A stretch of 64,000 nucleotides of DNA, taken from the NCBI RefSeq assembly GCF_004104055.1, contig NZ_QOVJ01000003.1, positions 496,001 through 560,000 on the forward strand, given 5' to 3'. Below are positions 16,976 to 24,646 of the stretch, piece after piece (position 1 is the stretch's first letter; each line of letters begins with the position of its first letter). The notes beneath the pieces were generated by a model. The model made no database searches and was not told the origin of the DNA. It saw only the letters and a list, made by a program, of their open reading frames with translations. Source of the DNA: Leeuwenhoekiella aestuarii. Its GTDB lineage: Bacteria > Bacteroidota > Bacteroidia > Flavobacteriales > Flavobacteriaceae. Position numbers and translations under genes: made by a program.

Positions 16976-17605
16976 ATGCATAAAGCTTTGATTTTTCTTT
17001 TATTTTAGGTATTCAAGTTGCAGTTGCTCAGACTGAAGATGACCCGATCACCATCACTAAAGGAACTCAAAATGTAGAACTGAATTTGCGATTTTCTGGT
17101 ATTAAAAATGACGTGCAGGTTTTGGTACTGCAAGTGGAGATAGATCAAAGCTTTTTGGGCTTTCTACAAGCTATGGTTTAGCAGTTTCCGAAAATTTAAT
17201 AGTGGGTGCTCATCTGGAATACAAATATGCTGAAGATGTAAACACGTCTTACCGCAACGATGTGATAGAGAATATTGAGCGCTTTTATTGTTTTGGAATT
17301 TATGCAAAAAAATACTGTAACATTTCTAATCGTTTTCTCATAAATGGTAGAGCTGTAGTAGATTACGGTTTTCCCACACTATCAGAAGGCTATACTGATG
17401 AAACCCTTTTTAGATTGGGGTTTAGACCGGGATTAACCTATTTCTTTAGTCCACATTTTGCTCTTGCACCTTTGAATTTCTAGGCTATACAAGCGCTAAA
17501 CTAGAAGTTAGTAAATATTTTCAAGAATTTTATTCTAAGAGTAAAACCTTTAATGCACAATTTAGTATGTCTGAGATTGGCCTAGGTATTTCATATTACT
17601 TTTAA
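16976..17605 (+). pseudogene. Frameshifted outer-membrane beta-barrel gene
   Basis: Read across three frames, this is one protein of about 205 residues. Frame 1 gives a signal-peptide start (MHKALIFLLF) that stops at 17006. The next frame continues with LGIQVAVAQTEDDP to about 17120. The third frame gives GFGTASGDRSKLFGLSTSYG and the central barrel strands up to a stop at 17480. A further shift near 17475 gives FEFLGYTSAKLEV and the terminal strand ending SEIGLGISYYF at 17605. The alternating hydrophobic pattern and terminal aromatic residue fit a small porin-like barrel. At least three independent frameshifts imply a dead gene rather than one sequencing error. Confidence 0.8.
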
Positions 17606-17650
17606 GTAACTGATATTAATTAGAGGCTTACAAGAAATAATCACTACTTT

Positions 17651-18943
17651 TTACCTCAGTTCTTTTCCAAGCAAAGTTTTTTTATATATTAATTCTATTA
17701 CGAAGCAAAAAGCTATTATTCCTAATGCAATAATAACGCCCATTTTATTGGTAGAAAATTGTTGAATATTTAATGTGATAAAAGCAACGAAGCAAAGCAA
17801 ACTTGCAGTTAAATGTATCCATTTTTTCGAATCAAGTTCTTGATGTTTTTTATAGCCGATATAGTTGACTATGGAAAAGATTAAAAGAAATCCAGCACTA
17901 CCAGCAGTTGATATACTTTGTAAGTTGAACAAATTGACTAAGGCAATTGCTAAAATAGCAGTTATTAGTAAGCCTATAGGTTTACCCCAAAATTTATGAC
18001 AAAAATATTTTGGCAACTCATTATCCTCTGCAATATCATAATTCACTCTTCCACTACCTAAAACAGTTGCGTTTATTGCTGAAAATGTAGATATTAGAGC
18101 GGTTATTGAGATAATTGTAAAACCCACTTTTCCCAGAACTGGTTCTGCCGCTTTTGACAGCACATAATCTTGGGCACTTGCAATTTCTTTAAAAGGTAAA
18201 GCCCCCACAGTAACAATTGCAATTAATATATATAAAACTACAACAAAGCCAACTGCTCCAAAATAGGCTTTTTCAGTATTTTTTTCTTTATTCTTTAAAT
18301 CAGAAATGGAATTGGCAATTAATTCAAATCCTTCATATGCTACGAAAATAACCATACCTCCAGAGAGTAACAAAAGTGGGTTTTCCCAATTTGTTGGTGA
18401 TAACTGTTCAAGGTTTTCGGAATGTATCGTGAAGCCATAAAAACCTACACCAATGAAACCAACCAAAATTACCAGTTTAAGAATCACTGCTATTGACTCA
18501 ATTTTTCCGACAAGGGTTACACTCAAGTAGTTTATTAGTAACGCAATTGCAATAATCGAGCTTTGAAAAATCCGAGTATCGATTTCTTTATTTCCGGTTA
18601 AGGAAATTAGTTCAGCTCCATAAGAGCCAAAAGCAGAGGAATATAGCGCTAACATGACAATATAGCTTATCCAAAGCAAGTTGTTTATTCCGCCAGCAAA
18701 AATCCCATTTCCATATTGTTGATGTATAAAACTTACAGTACCTCCGTTTGCGGGGTATTTTTTTGAAAGTTTGGCGTAAGAATATGCAGTTAGCAAAGCG
18801 ATTATGCCAGCAAATAGGAAGGCAATAGGGGTGCCCCCTTTAGCCAGTGAAACCGCAAGTCCTAAAACTGCAAAAATTCCACCGCCAACCATTCCACCGA
18901 TCCCGATTGAAATGGCATCTTTTAAACTTATTTTTCCATCCAT
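17651..18943 (-). CDS. APC-family amino-acid permease
   Basis: A 430-residue inner-membrane transporter with about 12 hydrophobic segments. The N-terminal IGIGGMVGGGIFAVLGLAV (13-31) is the substrate-binding helix 1 break typical of the amino acid-polyamine-organocation family, followed by the helix 3 region. The substrate is unknown. Codon use is visibly richer in A/T than in dnaK, menD or uvrA, and the gene sits between a pseudogene and a long repeat-bearing gap, so it may be a later arrival. There is no obvious operon partner. Confidence 0.88.
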   Translation of the reverse strand: MDGKISLKDAISIGIGGMVGGGIFAVLGLAVSLAKGGTPIAFLFAGIIALLTAYSYAKLSKKYPANGGTVSFIHQQYGNGIFAGGINNLLWISYIVMLALYSSAFGSYGAELISLTGNKEIDTRIFQSSIIAIALLINYLSVTLVGKIESIAVILKLVILVGFIGVGFYGFTIHSENLEQLSPTNWENPLLLLSGGMVIFVAYEGFELIANSISDLKNKEKNTEKAYFGAVGFVVVLYILIAIVTVGALPFKEIASAQDYVLSKAAEPVLGKVGFTIISITALISTFSAINATVLGSGRVNYDIAEDNELPKYFCHKFWGKPIGLLITAILAIALVNLFNLQSISTAGSAGFLLIFSIVNYIGYKKHQELDSKKWIHLTASLLCFVAFITLNIQQFSTNKMGVIIALGIIAFCFVIELIYKKTLLGKELR

Positions 18944-19853
18944 ATTAGTTGTTTGATTCCACCGGCAACCATTTTGTTTTTAGTGCGCCAGTATTCAAAT
19001 ATTCTAAGGCTATCGAGCAATCTCTACTAATTCGAAACCAAACAGTTTTAATTTAGTTAGGTTTTAATTCCTAAATATGTTCAGTTTAGTAGCCTATAGT
19101 TTTAATAATGCTTCCAAACCTTTAGAAGCTTTCAAAAATACATTGTACTTAAAAGTAAAACATGATTACCTATCATTCTTGATGATTTCTGAAAAAGCTT
19201 AAAAATAGTCAAGTTGAAGTTGTAGCTCAGGAGTTGGTTTTGAGTGGTTAATTATTAATAACATCCTGATAAACTCACGGAGTTTGACAATACCTACCAT
19301 CCACCAAATCCTCTTTGTTGTATCCCTTTACTTCGATTCAAAACTATCTGTTTGTTTGCATTGCAATTTAGTAATTCAAGTAGGAGCCTCTATTAGAACT
19401 GTTGAGTAGTTTGGTTATGTGAATTAGGTGTTTTACTAGCCTTATATATGCTTTATCCTCGGGTGATATACGGGTGATATACGGGTGATCTACGGGTGAA
19501 CCCCGCGTGAACCTTGGGTGAAGTACAGGTAAAGTAGGGGATAATGCAAGCAACCTTTTAATTCAGTCTTTTTAGAAGCTTTTATGGATTTAAATAGCGG
19601 ATTCCTAATTGTAAATATAAGCTAGTTTTCAAGTCTTGTCAAGTTAGAATCTAGAACAACGAGCTATTTCTTTATTCTTAATCTTTAGGAGATATGTGCG
19701 CTAAGGAACTGCAAAAGTTTTCCCAAGCCCTCAGGATTTTATACTTCGTGTAAAATACCGGAATGGGAAATGTATCTTAAATATTCTAAAGTTTTCATCG
19801 AAGCAAAAATTGGTTCACCATTGTATAACTAACCAATTATTATAGAAGATACC
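18944..19853. other. Gene-poor intergenic region
   Basis: These 910 bp hold no reading frame I can support. The only structured part is an 11-bp tandem repeat at 19460-19536. Short stretches on the minus strand (about 19210-19330) read open for 20-40 codons but match nothing I recognise and have no start; they may be remains of a decayed gene. Confidence 0.6.
19460..19536. repeat. Seven tandem 11-bp units
   Basis: The units are CGGGTGATATA (twice), CGGGTGATCTA, CGGGTGAACCC, CGCGTGAACCT, TGGGTGAAGTA and CAGGTAAAGTA. The core GGGTGA is kept while copies diverge steadily along the array. The period is close to one helical turn, so each unit would face the same side of the DNA. A reading frame that crosses it on the minus strand is a product of the repeat and not a gene. 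Confidence 0.85.
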
Positions 19854-20357
19854 CTAATTAATTCCCAATGCGCGTTTAACTTCAGGCATTAGGTCTTTTC
19901 CCTTTGCCATAACCAGACCGGCATCTTTAGAAGAGTCTAACACATATAAAAAGCCCAGATTATCTGCGATTTTAGTCACTAAGTCTTTGGCTTTTTGCTT
20001 TACAGGAGCATAGAGGAGTTCGCGTTTTTCAGCGAGTTGTTTATCTATATTCTGCTGAGTTTGCGCTAGGTTACGTTCAATGAGTTCGAGATCACTTTTT
20101 CGTTTTTCCTTTTCTTCAGTAGATAAGGTAGAGGCCTCATCTTCAAACTTTACAAATTGTGCCTGATATTCACGGTACGAAGTTTCAAAATCACGTTGGT
20201 ACGCTTGCTTGAGTCGGTTGAGTTCTGCATCAGCTTCAGCCCCTAGCGGCATACTGTTGATGACTTCTTCCATATTAATATGCGCAACAGTTCCCTGAGC
20301 AGAAAGCGTCACAGAAAGTGTTATAAAAAGTATACAAGCAATGTGTTTAAATTTCAT
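19854..20357 (-). CDS. OmpH/Skp-family periplasmic chaperone
   Basis: The 167-residue protein has a signal peptide (MKFKHIACILFITLSVTLSA) and a long Glu/Lys/Gln-rich coiled-coil region (about 35-120), the features of Skp/OmpH, which holds unfolded outer-membrane proteins in the periplasm. The N-terminal strand GTVAHINMEEVINSMP and the C-terminal FLYVLDSSKDAGLVMAKG fit the trimerisation core. It is not next to bamA here, so it may be an additional paralogue. It stands alone on the minus strand. Confidence 0.88.
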   Translation of the reverse strand: MKFKHIACILFITLSVTLSAQGTVAHINMEEVINSMPLGAEADAELNRLKQAYQRDFETSYREYQAQFVKFEDEASTLSTEEKEKRKSDLELIERNLAQTQQNIDKQLAEKRELLYAPVKQKAKDLVTKIADNLGFLYVLDSSKDAGLVMAKGKDLMPEVKRALGIN

Positions 20358-20583
20358 AAGGGGTATTTTCAGTATTTATAATGAAAAAATGAGTTTCTAA
20401 GAATATAAATAATCTATTTTCAAATATGATGCCCAATTATTCAAATAGGGCTTAGATTCAAAAATACAGTTATTTCAGCTATTTATAATAAAAGACTGTT
20501 CTAGATACGTAGTGTTTCATTTGGTTCTGAATTATCTATACATTTCCTGCTAGCATTAATGAAACAGGATATATTCTGTGGAA

Positions 20584-20685
20584 TTTACTCGATAATCGAT
20601 TTTTAAATGCTCCGAGACTTTTCTCGTTATAAAAATGTATCGTTCAGCTTCTTGTTTCGCGGGCTTGTACCGAAGGAGTTTACTC
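20584..20685 (+). repeat. Dispersed repeat family B, copy 2
   Basis: The 102-bp copy starts TTTACTCGATAATCGAT, has a second hairpin CGAGA-CTTT-TCTCG (20616-20629 region), the block TTTCGCGGGCTTGT and ends GAGTTTACTC. It aligns almost without gaps to copy 3, which starts 147 bp downstream in the same orientation. Confidence 0.85.
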
Positions 20686-20730
20686 AAATTAATCTTAAAA
20701 ACAAATGCTAAGAACATGGATCTTTGCAAC

Positions 20731-20832
20731 TTTACTCGATAATCGAGATTTAACTGTTCCGAGACTTGTTTCGTTTTAAAAACGTATTGTTCAGTTTAAT
20801 GCTTCGCGGGTTTGTCCGGAAGTAGTTTATCC
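20731..20832 (+). repeat. Dispersed repeat family B, copy 3
   Basis: The 102-bp copy starts with the perfect palindrome CTCGATAATCGAG (20735-20747). The second hairpin CGAGAC / GTTTCG keeps pairing through a G-U pair where copy 2 has a different sequence. It ends with TTCGCGGGTTTGT and AGTTTATCC, 22 bp before the phospholipase-like gene. Confidence 0.85.
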
Positions 20833-20854
20833 ATAATTTATAAACCTTCATTTT

Positions 20855-21877
20855 ATGCAGAATAATTTACAATTCACGTTAGTACTTTTTGTCTTGCTGA
20901 TCACAAATATATCACAGGCTCAAAATAACCGCTCTTCTAACGGATTTAAAGATTATTTTCCAATCGCAGAACGCCCTTTTCTTGCTGCCGGTACAGGAAA
21001 TAATCCTTACGAAAAAATTTTACTTGAAGCAAAACCTGTAGTTTATTATAGTATATATAACGATATACGCGATGCGCTTAACAGAGATACCATTGTTGCC
21101 GGAGATGCTATTTATTTAAGTATTCAGCCTCATTTACGTATTTATGACGAAAACTCTAAACCAGTAAAAACACCTTCGTATAAAGCATTTATTGGTTGGC
21201 AATCTATAATAAAGACCAAAAACAATAATTTTCTTACGGCAGCTATAGAAACGGGTCATTATTCTAATGGGCAAAGTAAGTCGGCTTTTAGTGAGGAGTT
21301 TGAAGATAATTCAGATGAAAGTAGCGCTTTATATGATGATATAACAGATGATACAGATTTGGCAGTATTGCTCAATAGGTCTTCCGGAAATTTTTCAACC
21401 AATTTGACGCGTGTGTCTTTAAATTACCGAATCAATACCTTTGATGAATCTAATTATCCGTTGCGCTCGCATTCCTTTACGCTGGCGTATCAATTGTATC
21501 ACAACCGATTTTTAGGCGCTTTTCAATTCGGCGGTTACAACCCTGAAGATATAGATATCTACGGCAGGCATCAGATAGAGAGCTGGTATGAGTTTACTGC
21601 ACACTTTAAAAAAATGCGTTATAGCCTATCACAGCGTGTTTTTCTACATCCCGATGTACATCCTTCTGCTGTGATATATCGTTCTGAAACCAGCGCAACT
21701 TTGTATCCTTGGGATACCGATTTAGGTTTTATGGCTCGTTTTAATTTTGGCTATGATGATTACAATTACCGCTTTGTAGATAATTACCCCAGATTTTCAA
21801 TAAGCCTAACATGGGATTGGTTTACGCCATTTGTGGTTAAACCCAGAAAACTGCAGGTTCCCAAAGAACGAGAATAA
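20855..21877 (+). CDS. Phospholipase A1-like outer-membrane protein
   Basis: The 340-residue protein has a signal peptide (first 22 residues, cut near SQA-QNN) and then alternating beta-strands of an outer-membrane barrel. HYSNGQ (135-140) matches the OMPLA (PldA) active-site pattern His-x-Ser-Asn-Gly, giving H135 and S137 as the dyad. Between this motif and the candidate third residue (N174 region) is an acidic insert of about 25 residues not present in E. coli PldA. It probably hydrolyses phospholipids at the outer membrane, although the family link rests on the motif and the barrel. Two family-B repeats lie upstream and a terminator follows. Confidence 0.68.
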   Translation: MQNNLQFTLVLFVLLITNISQAQNNRSSNGFKDYFPIAERPFLAAGTGNNPYEKILLEAKPVVYYSIYNDIRDALNRDTIVAGDAIYLSIQPHLRIYDENSKPVKTPSYKAFIGWQSIIKTKNNNFLTAAIETGHYSNGQSKSAFSEEFEDNSDESSALYDDITDDTDLAVLLNRSSGNFSTNLTRVSLNYRINTFDESNYPLRSHSFTLAYQLYHNRFLGAFQFGGYNPEDIDIYGRHQIESWYEFTAHFKKMRYSLSQRVFLHPDVHPSAVIYRSETSATLYPWDTDLGFMARFNFGYDDYNYRFVDNYPRFSISLTWDWFTPFVVKPRKLQVPKERE

Positions 21878-21934
21878 ATTATTAAGAGACGTGATTTGTG
21901 ATTACTGTTTAAAATAGTTCAACATATTAAGAAT

Positions 21935-21973
21935 AAAAAAAAGCCTTTACAGTGTTGCTGCAAAGGCTTTTTT
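21935..21973 (+). terminator. Terminator of the phospholipase-like gene
   Basis: AAAAAAGCCTTT pairs with AAAGGCTTTTTT; an inner CAG/CTG extends the stem. It lies 58 bases after the stop codon. Confidence 0.88.
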
Positions 21974-22138
21974 AATGATTTAATACTTCATTCAAGATAA
22001 GTTAGAATATCTTTTTTGTTCTTAAATGTACAGCAGAATGGAATAAGTTCATTTTTAGATGGGTGAATGTCAGGGAGAATATATTATGTTACTCTTAGCC
22101 ATTGTAAAGGATTAGGAGCAAGAGCACGTGTAATAAAT

Positions 22139-22176
22139 AAAAAGACCTGTACATACTTACGTCACAGGTCTTTTTT
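22139..22176 (-). terminator. Terminator of the LRR gene
   Basis: AAAAAGACCTGT and ACAGGTCTTTTTT form a 12-bp stem with T runs on both sides, so it can work in both directions. It lies about 40 bases past the LRR stop. The flanks GTAATAAA and AACTTAAAACTAAT recur around the hairpin at 23193. Confidence 0.85.
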
Positions 22177-22214
22177 CCAACTTAAAACTAATTTATTATG
22201 ATTTGGGGAAATCT

Positions 22215-22940
22215 TTATTCATTAGAAGCAAGAGTAGCATTACTGTCTAAATGCTCAGTAAATGCGATACCCTCATTATAATTATCAAAGTTATTAGATG
22301 CTAAAGCAACAGCTTGAAGATTTTTCATTTTAGAAAGACCTGCAGGAATCATACCAGCTAAGTCATTGCTTGATAAGTTTAATTCTTTAAGATTCTCTAA
22401 TTGTAATACAGCAACAGGAAGTTGACCATTAAGGTTGTTATCAAAAAGATTTAATACTTGAAGATTTTTAAGGTTACCTAAATCATCACTTAAAGAACCG
22501 CTTAGGTTATTACTAGTAAGTAACAATTGCTCAAGGTTTGTAAGATTATAGATTGTATTAGGTAATTTACCATCTAGCATATTACCGTTAAGAACTAATA
22601 CTTTTAAATTTTTGAGGTTTCCAATAGTAGCAGGAATAGAACCTTGTATTTTGTTAAAAAATAACTCTAAAGAAACTAAAGCATCAAGATTACCTAAACT
22701 TTCTGGTAATTGACCATTTAAATTATTCATGCTTAGGTTAAGTCCTACAACATTATTATTTACAACTTTAACACCGTGCCAAGTTGCAACATCAGAATTA
22801 AGGTCCCAAGTATTGTTCCACTCAGCACCATTTGTAGCGTCATATAAATCAATCAAAGCCTGTTTCTGTGTACTTGAAACTTCTGCCAAAGCTGAAAAAC
22901 TTAAGAAAGCTATTGCTAAAAAAGTAAAGATTGATTTCAT
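22215..22940 (-). CDS. Secreted plant-type leucine-rich-repeat protein
   Basis: The start is ATG 22940 (MKSIFTFLAIAFLSFSALA signal peptide); an upstream ATG at 22982 would place 14 residues before it. After a cap resembling plant LRRNT (ALIDLYDATNGAEWNNTW), about seven 24-residue repeats follow with the plant-specific pattern LxxLxxLxLxxNxLxGxLPxxLGNL. No C-terminal sorting domain or anchor is visible, so the protein is likely periplasmic or secreted. LRRs of this kind bind proteins or glycans; no enzyme domain is present. It lies in a gene-poor stretch, alone, with its own promoter region and terminator. Confidence 0.85.
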   Translation of the reverse strand: MKSIFTFLAIAFLSFSALAEVSSTQKQALIDLYDATNGAEWNNTWDLNSDVATWHGVKVVNNNVVGLNLSMNNLNGQLPESLGNLDALVSLELFFNKIQGSIPATIGNLKNLKVLVLNGNMLDGKLPNTIYNLTNLEQLLLTSNNLSGSLSDDLGNLKNLQVLNLFDNNLNGQLPVAVLQLENLKELNLSSNDLAGMIPAGLSKMKNLQAVALASNNFDNYNEGIAFTEHLDSNATLASNE

Positions 22941-22978
22941 ACAGATTTGATTTATTTGTTTGATAACGTAAATATAGC

Positions 22979-22998
22979 GCATTTAAACCTTTAAATGC
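22979..22998 (-). promoter_or_regulatory. 20-bp palindrome in the LRR promoter
   Basis: On the plus strand GCATTTAAA-CC-TTTAAATGC (22979-22998) is an inverted repeat with perfect 9-bp arms. On the minus strand it sits between TTG (-33 candidate, spanning its edge at 22998-23000) and TATATTTA, a near-match to TAnnTTTG. That is an operator-like position about 40 bp before the ATG. Confidence 0.5.
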
Positions 22999-23370
22999 AA
23001 TAATACTCGATGAAATACACTTAATTTTTTGCAAGTACATTAATTAGTGTTATTTAACTTGTATAAAACACTTTATAAATTACGTTTTTCGTGTTTTTAA
23101 TCTAATGATACAACAGTTGAAATACATTTTAAACTTATTCTTAAATAGAATTTGGAAGTATTTTCCTACACACTTATAGTTTGTAAAGTAATAAAAAAAG
23201 GAATCTGAGTAATCAGATTCCTTTTATCAACTAAAAACTAATGTAAAAAACAAACAACAAACTAAATTCTAAATCTTATTCCTATTTTATAATGCAATAC
23301 CGTTTTGAAAGAAAAGAGTTATTCGTTTATAATATAGTGATTTAAGTCTTTTATAGGCAAATAAATTCGA
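22999..23370. other. Intergenic region upstream of the LRR gene
   Basis: About 370 bp, strongly A+T-rich, with no supported gene. It holds one hairpin terminator (23193-23226) whose flanks resemble those of the LRR terminator, which might be left over from a lost neighbouring gene. Confidence 0.5.
23193..23226 (-). terminator. Strong hairpin terminator downstream of the hydrolase
   Basis: AAAAGGAATCTGA-GTAA-TCAGATTCCTTTT is a perfect 13-bp stem with A/T runs on both sides. It is 145 bases after the stop of the minus-strand hydrolase gene, far for a dedicated terminator. Confidence 0.85.
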
Positions 23371-24036
23371 TTAACTGCAAGTCTTGAATTTGTCAGCTAC
23401 TTGTAAAATAGCTTTTTCACTTACTGTATGTTTTCCTTCAAAAGGAACCTTTTCAATATTTTCACCAAATATTTTTTGAACAAACTCAAGTTCTTGCTCC
23501 AGTTTATTCGGTGTGAGGTATTCATCTTCTAATCCGTACGTGATAAAAGTTTGTAGGTCTCTAATGTTACTAAAATCTGCAGTATTTAAATTTTTAGGTA
23601 TGCTGCCAGAATGCAGCACGAGTGTATTGCAGATTTGCTTTCTATAAGCCAGCCAACGCGTAACTATTGAAACTCCTTGCGAAAAGCCCAATACCACAAA
23701 ATTTATACGACAGTTAAGCTTCGGCTCTAATTCAGATTTATAAACAGCATCCAGATAGTTGAGAACATTTTCTATTTCATCTTCAGTATTAATGCGGGTG
23801 ACCCAAGAAGCTCCTACATATTTATAACGCTTGTCTTGATAGTATTTGCTGGGAGCTTGCGGTGCTACTATATAATTCTCTGCAGCATTCAAGCTTTCAA
23901 AATGATTTAAAAAATAGGAACTCAGATACCCCAGACCGTGACAAACAAGCCAGACATTTTTTGTTTTTTTAGTAAACTCGTTGAGAGTTTGATAAGTATT
24001 GGTGGTTTGATAACTCACCTTTTTTTCTTCTCGCAT
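23371..24036 (-). CDS. Alpha/beta hydrolase, phospholipase/carboxylesterase type
   Basis: A 221-residue cytoplasmic hydrolase of the Abhydrolase_2 group. The oxyanion region is VWLVCHGLGY (28-37), the nucleophile elbow is GFSQG (117-121, S119), and likely partners are D171 (YGLEDEYL) and H203 (GKHTV). The family splits acyl esters or lysophospholipids; no substrate can be assigned. It is divergent from the menaquinone cluster with 183 bp between, and has no signal peptide. Confidence 0.88.
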   Translation of the reverse strand: MREEKKVSYQTTNTYQTLNEFTKKTKNVWLVCHGLGYLSSYFLNHFESLNAAENYIVAPQAPSKYYQDKRYKYVGASWVTRINTEDEIENVLNYLDAVYKSELEPKLNCRINFVVLGFSQGVSIVTRWLAYRKQICNTLVLHSGSIPKNLNTADFSNIRDLQTFITYGLEDEYLTPNKLEQELEFVQKIFGENIEKVPFEGKHTVSEKAILQVADKFKTCS

Positions 24037-24219
24037 CTTTTAGGTTTAGTATCTTTATCGGCCATTTAGCATTAGATTTTTCACAGTATTCTGAATTTGA
24101 TGGAAGTAGATAGGTTGTACTATTTTTTACAACTGCAAAATAAACAATAGTCAATACAAGCTTGGAGCAAGCACGGGTGATTATCCTAAATAATAAATTT
24201 TTTTTTTAAAAGACTTATA

Positions 24220-24645
24220 ATGAATCAAGAACAAAAAGAGCAAGCCCTGAAGCGTTGCAACGCCATTTGCAAAAACACCTTGATGGAAACTTTAGATATT
24301 GAGTTTATAGATATAGGTGATAACTTTTTAACTGCATCTATGCCGGTAAGCTCAAAAGTGCATCAGCCTGATGGTGTATTACACGGTGGCGCTTCTGTTG
24401 CATTGGCAGAAAGTGTAGGCAGTGCAGCAAGTATGATGTTTCTTGATGTTGAAAAAGTCTTTGTTAGAGGAATCGAGATCTCTGCAAATCATGTAAAAAG
24501 TATTTCTGAAGGTTTGGTGTATGCTAAAGCTACCTATTTACATAAAGGGCGCACCACACAATTGTGGGAAATACGAATCACCAATGAAAATCAAGAATTG
24601 ATTTCGCTCGTAAAATTAACTACCATAGCTTTGCCTAAAAAATAG
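24220..24645 (+). CDS. menI: 1,4-dihydroxy-2-naphthoyl-CoA hydrolase (hotdog fold)
   Basis: The 141-residue hotdog thioesterase is closely similar in pattern to E. coli YdiI/MenI: HQPDGVLHGGASVALAES (48-65) with catalytic E64 and the HGG turn, then a NHVKS-type strand and LTT near the end. MenI releases 1,4-dihydroxy-2-naphthoate from its CoA ester, a late step before prenylation in menaquinone synthesis. It is first in a run with menF (1-bp gap) and menD, which supports this role over a general PaaI thioesterase. Confidence 0.85.
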   Translation: MNQEQKEQALKRCNAICKNTLMETLDIEFIDIGDNFLTASMPVSSKVHQPDGVLHGGASVALAESVGSAASMMFLDVEKVFVRGIEISANHVKSISEGLVYAKATYLHKGRTTQLWEIRITNENQELISLVKLTTIALPKK

Positions 24646-24646
24646 C

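Larger units (their letters stand above)
21878..22214. other. Intergenic region with two terminators
   Basis: 337 bp between the phospholipase-like gene and the convergent LRR gene. Apart from the terminators at 21935-21973 and 22139-22176 I see no gene or structured element. Confidence 0.6.

Noticed and set aside
16976-17605. Programmed frameshifting in the barrel gene
   Set aside because: Three shifts at unrelated sites, one directly after the signal peptide, fit decay better than recoding.
19221-19240. tRNA-like D-arm sequence GTAGCTCAGGAGTTGGTT
   Set aside because: No acceptor stem, anticodon loop or T-arm (GGTTCGA) follows at the right distance. A chance match or an old fragment.
19460-19536. 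CRISPR-like direct repeats
   Set aside because: Units are 11 bp with no spacers between them and no cas genes are near.
19368-19553. 61-codon open frame on the minus strand
   Set aside because: It is created by the 11-bp tandem repeat, has biased residue content and no homology I can recognise.
22198-22290. Short plus-strand frame starting ATGATTTGGGG
   Set aside because: It is antisense to the LRR gene, ends after about 30 codons and has no protein-like pattern.
24114-24133. GTTGTA/TACAAC hairpin upstream of menI
   Set aside because: Only 6 bp per arm in A/T-rich sequence, with no clear promoter nearby; too weak to list.
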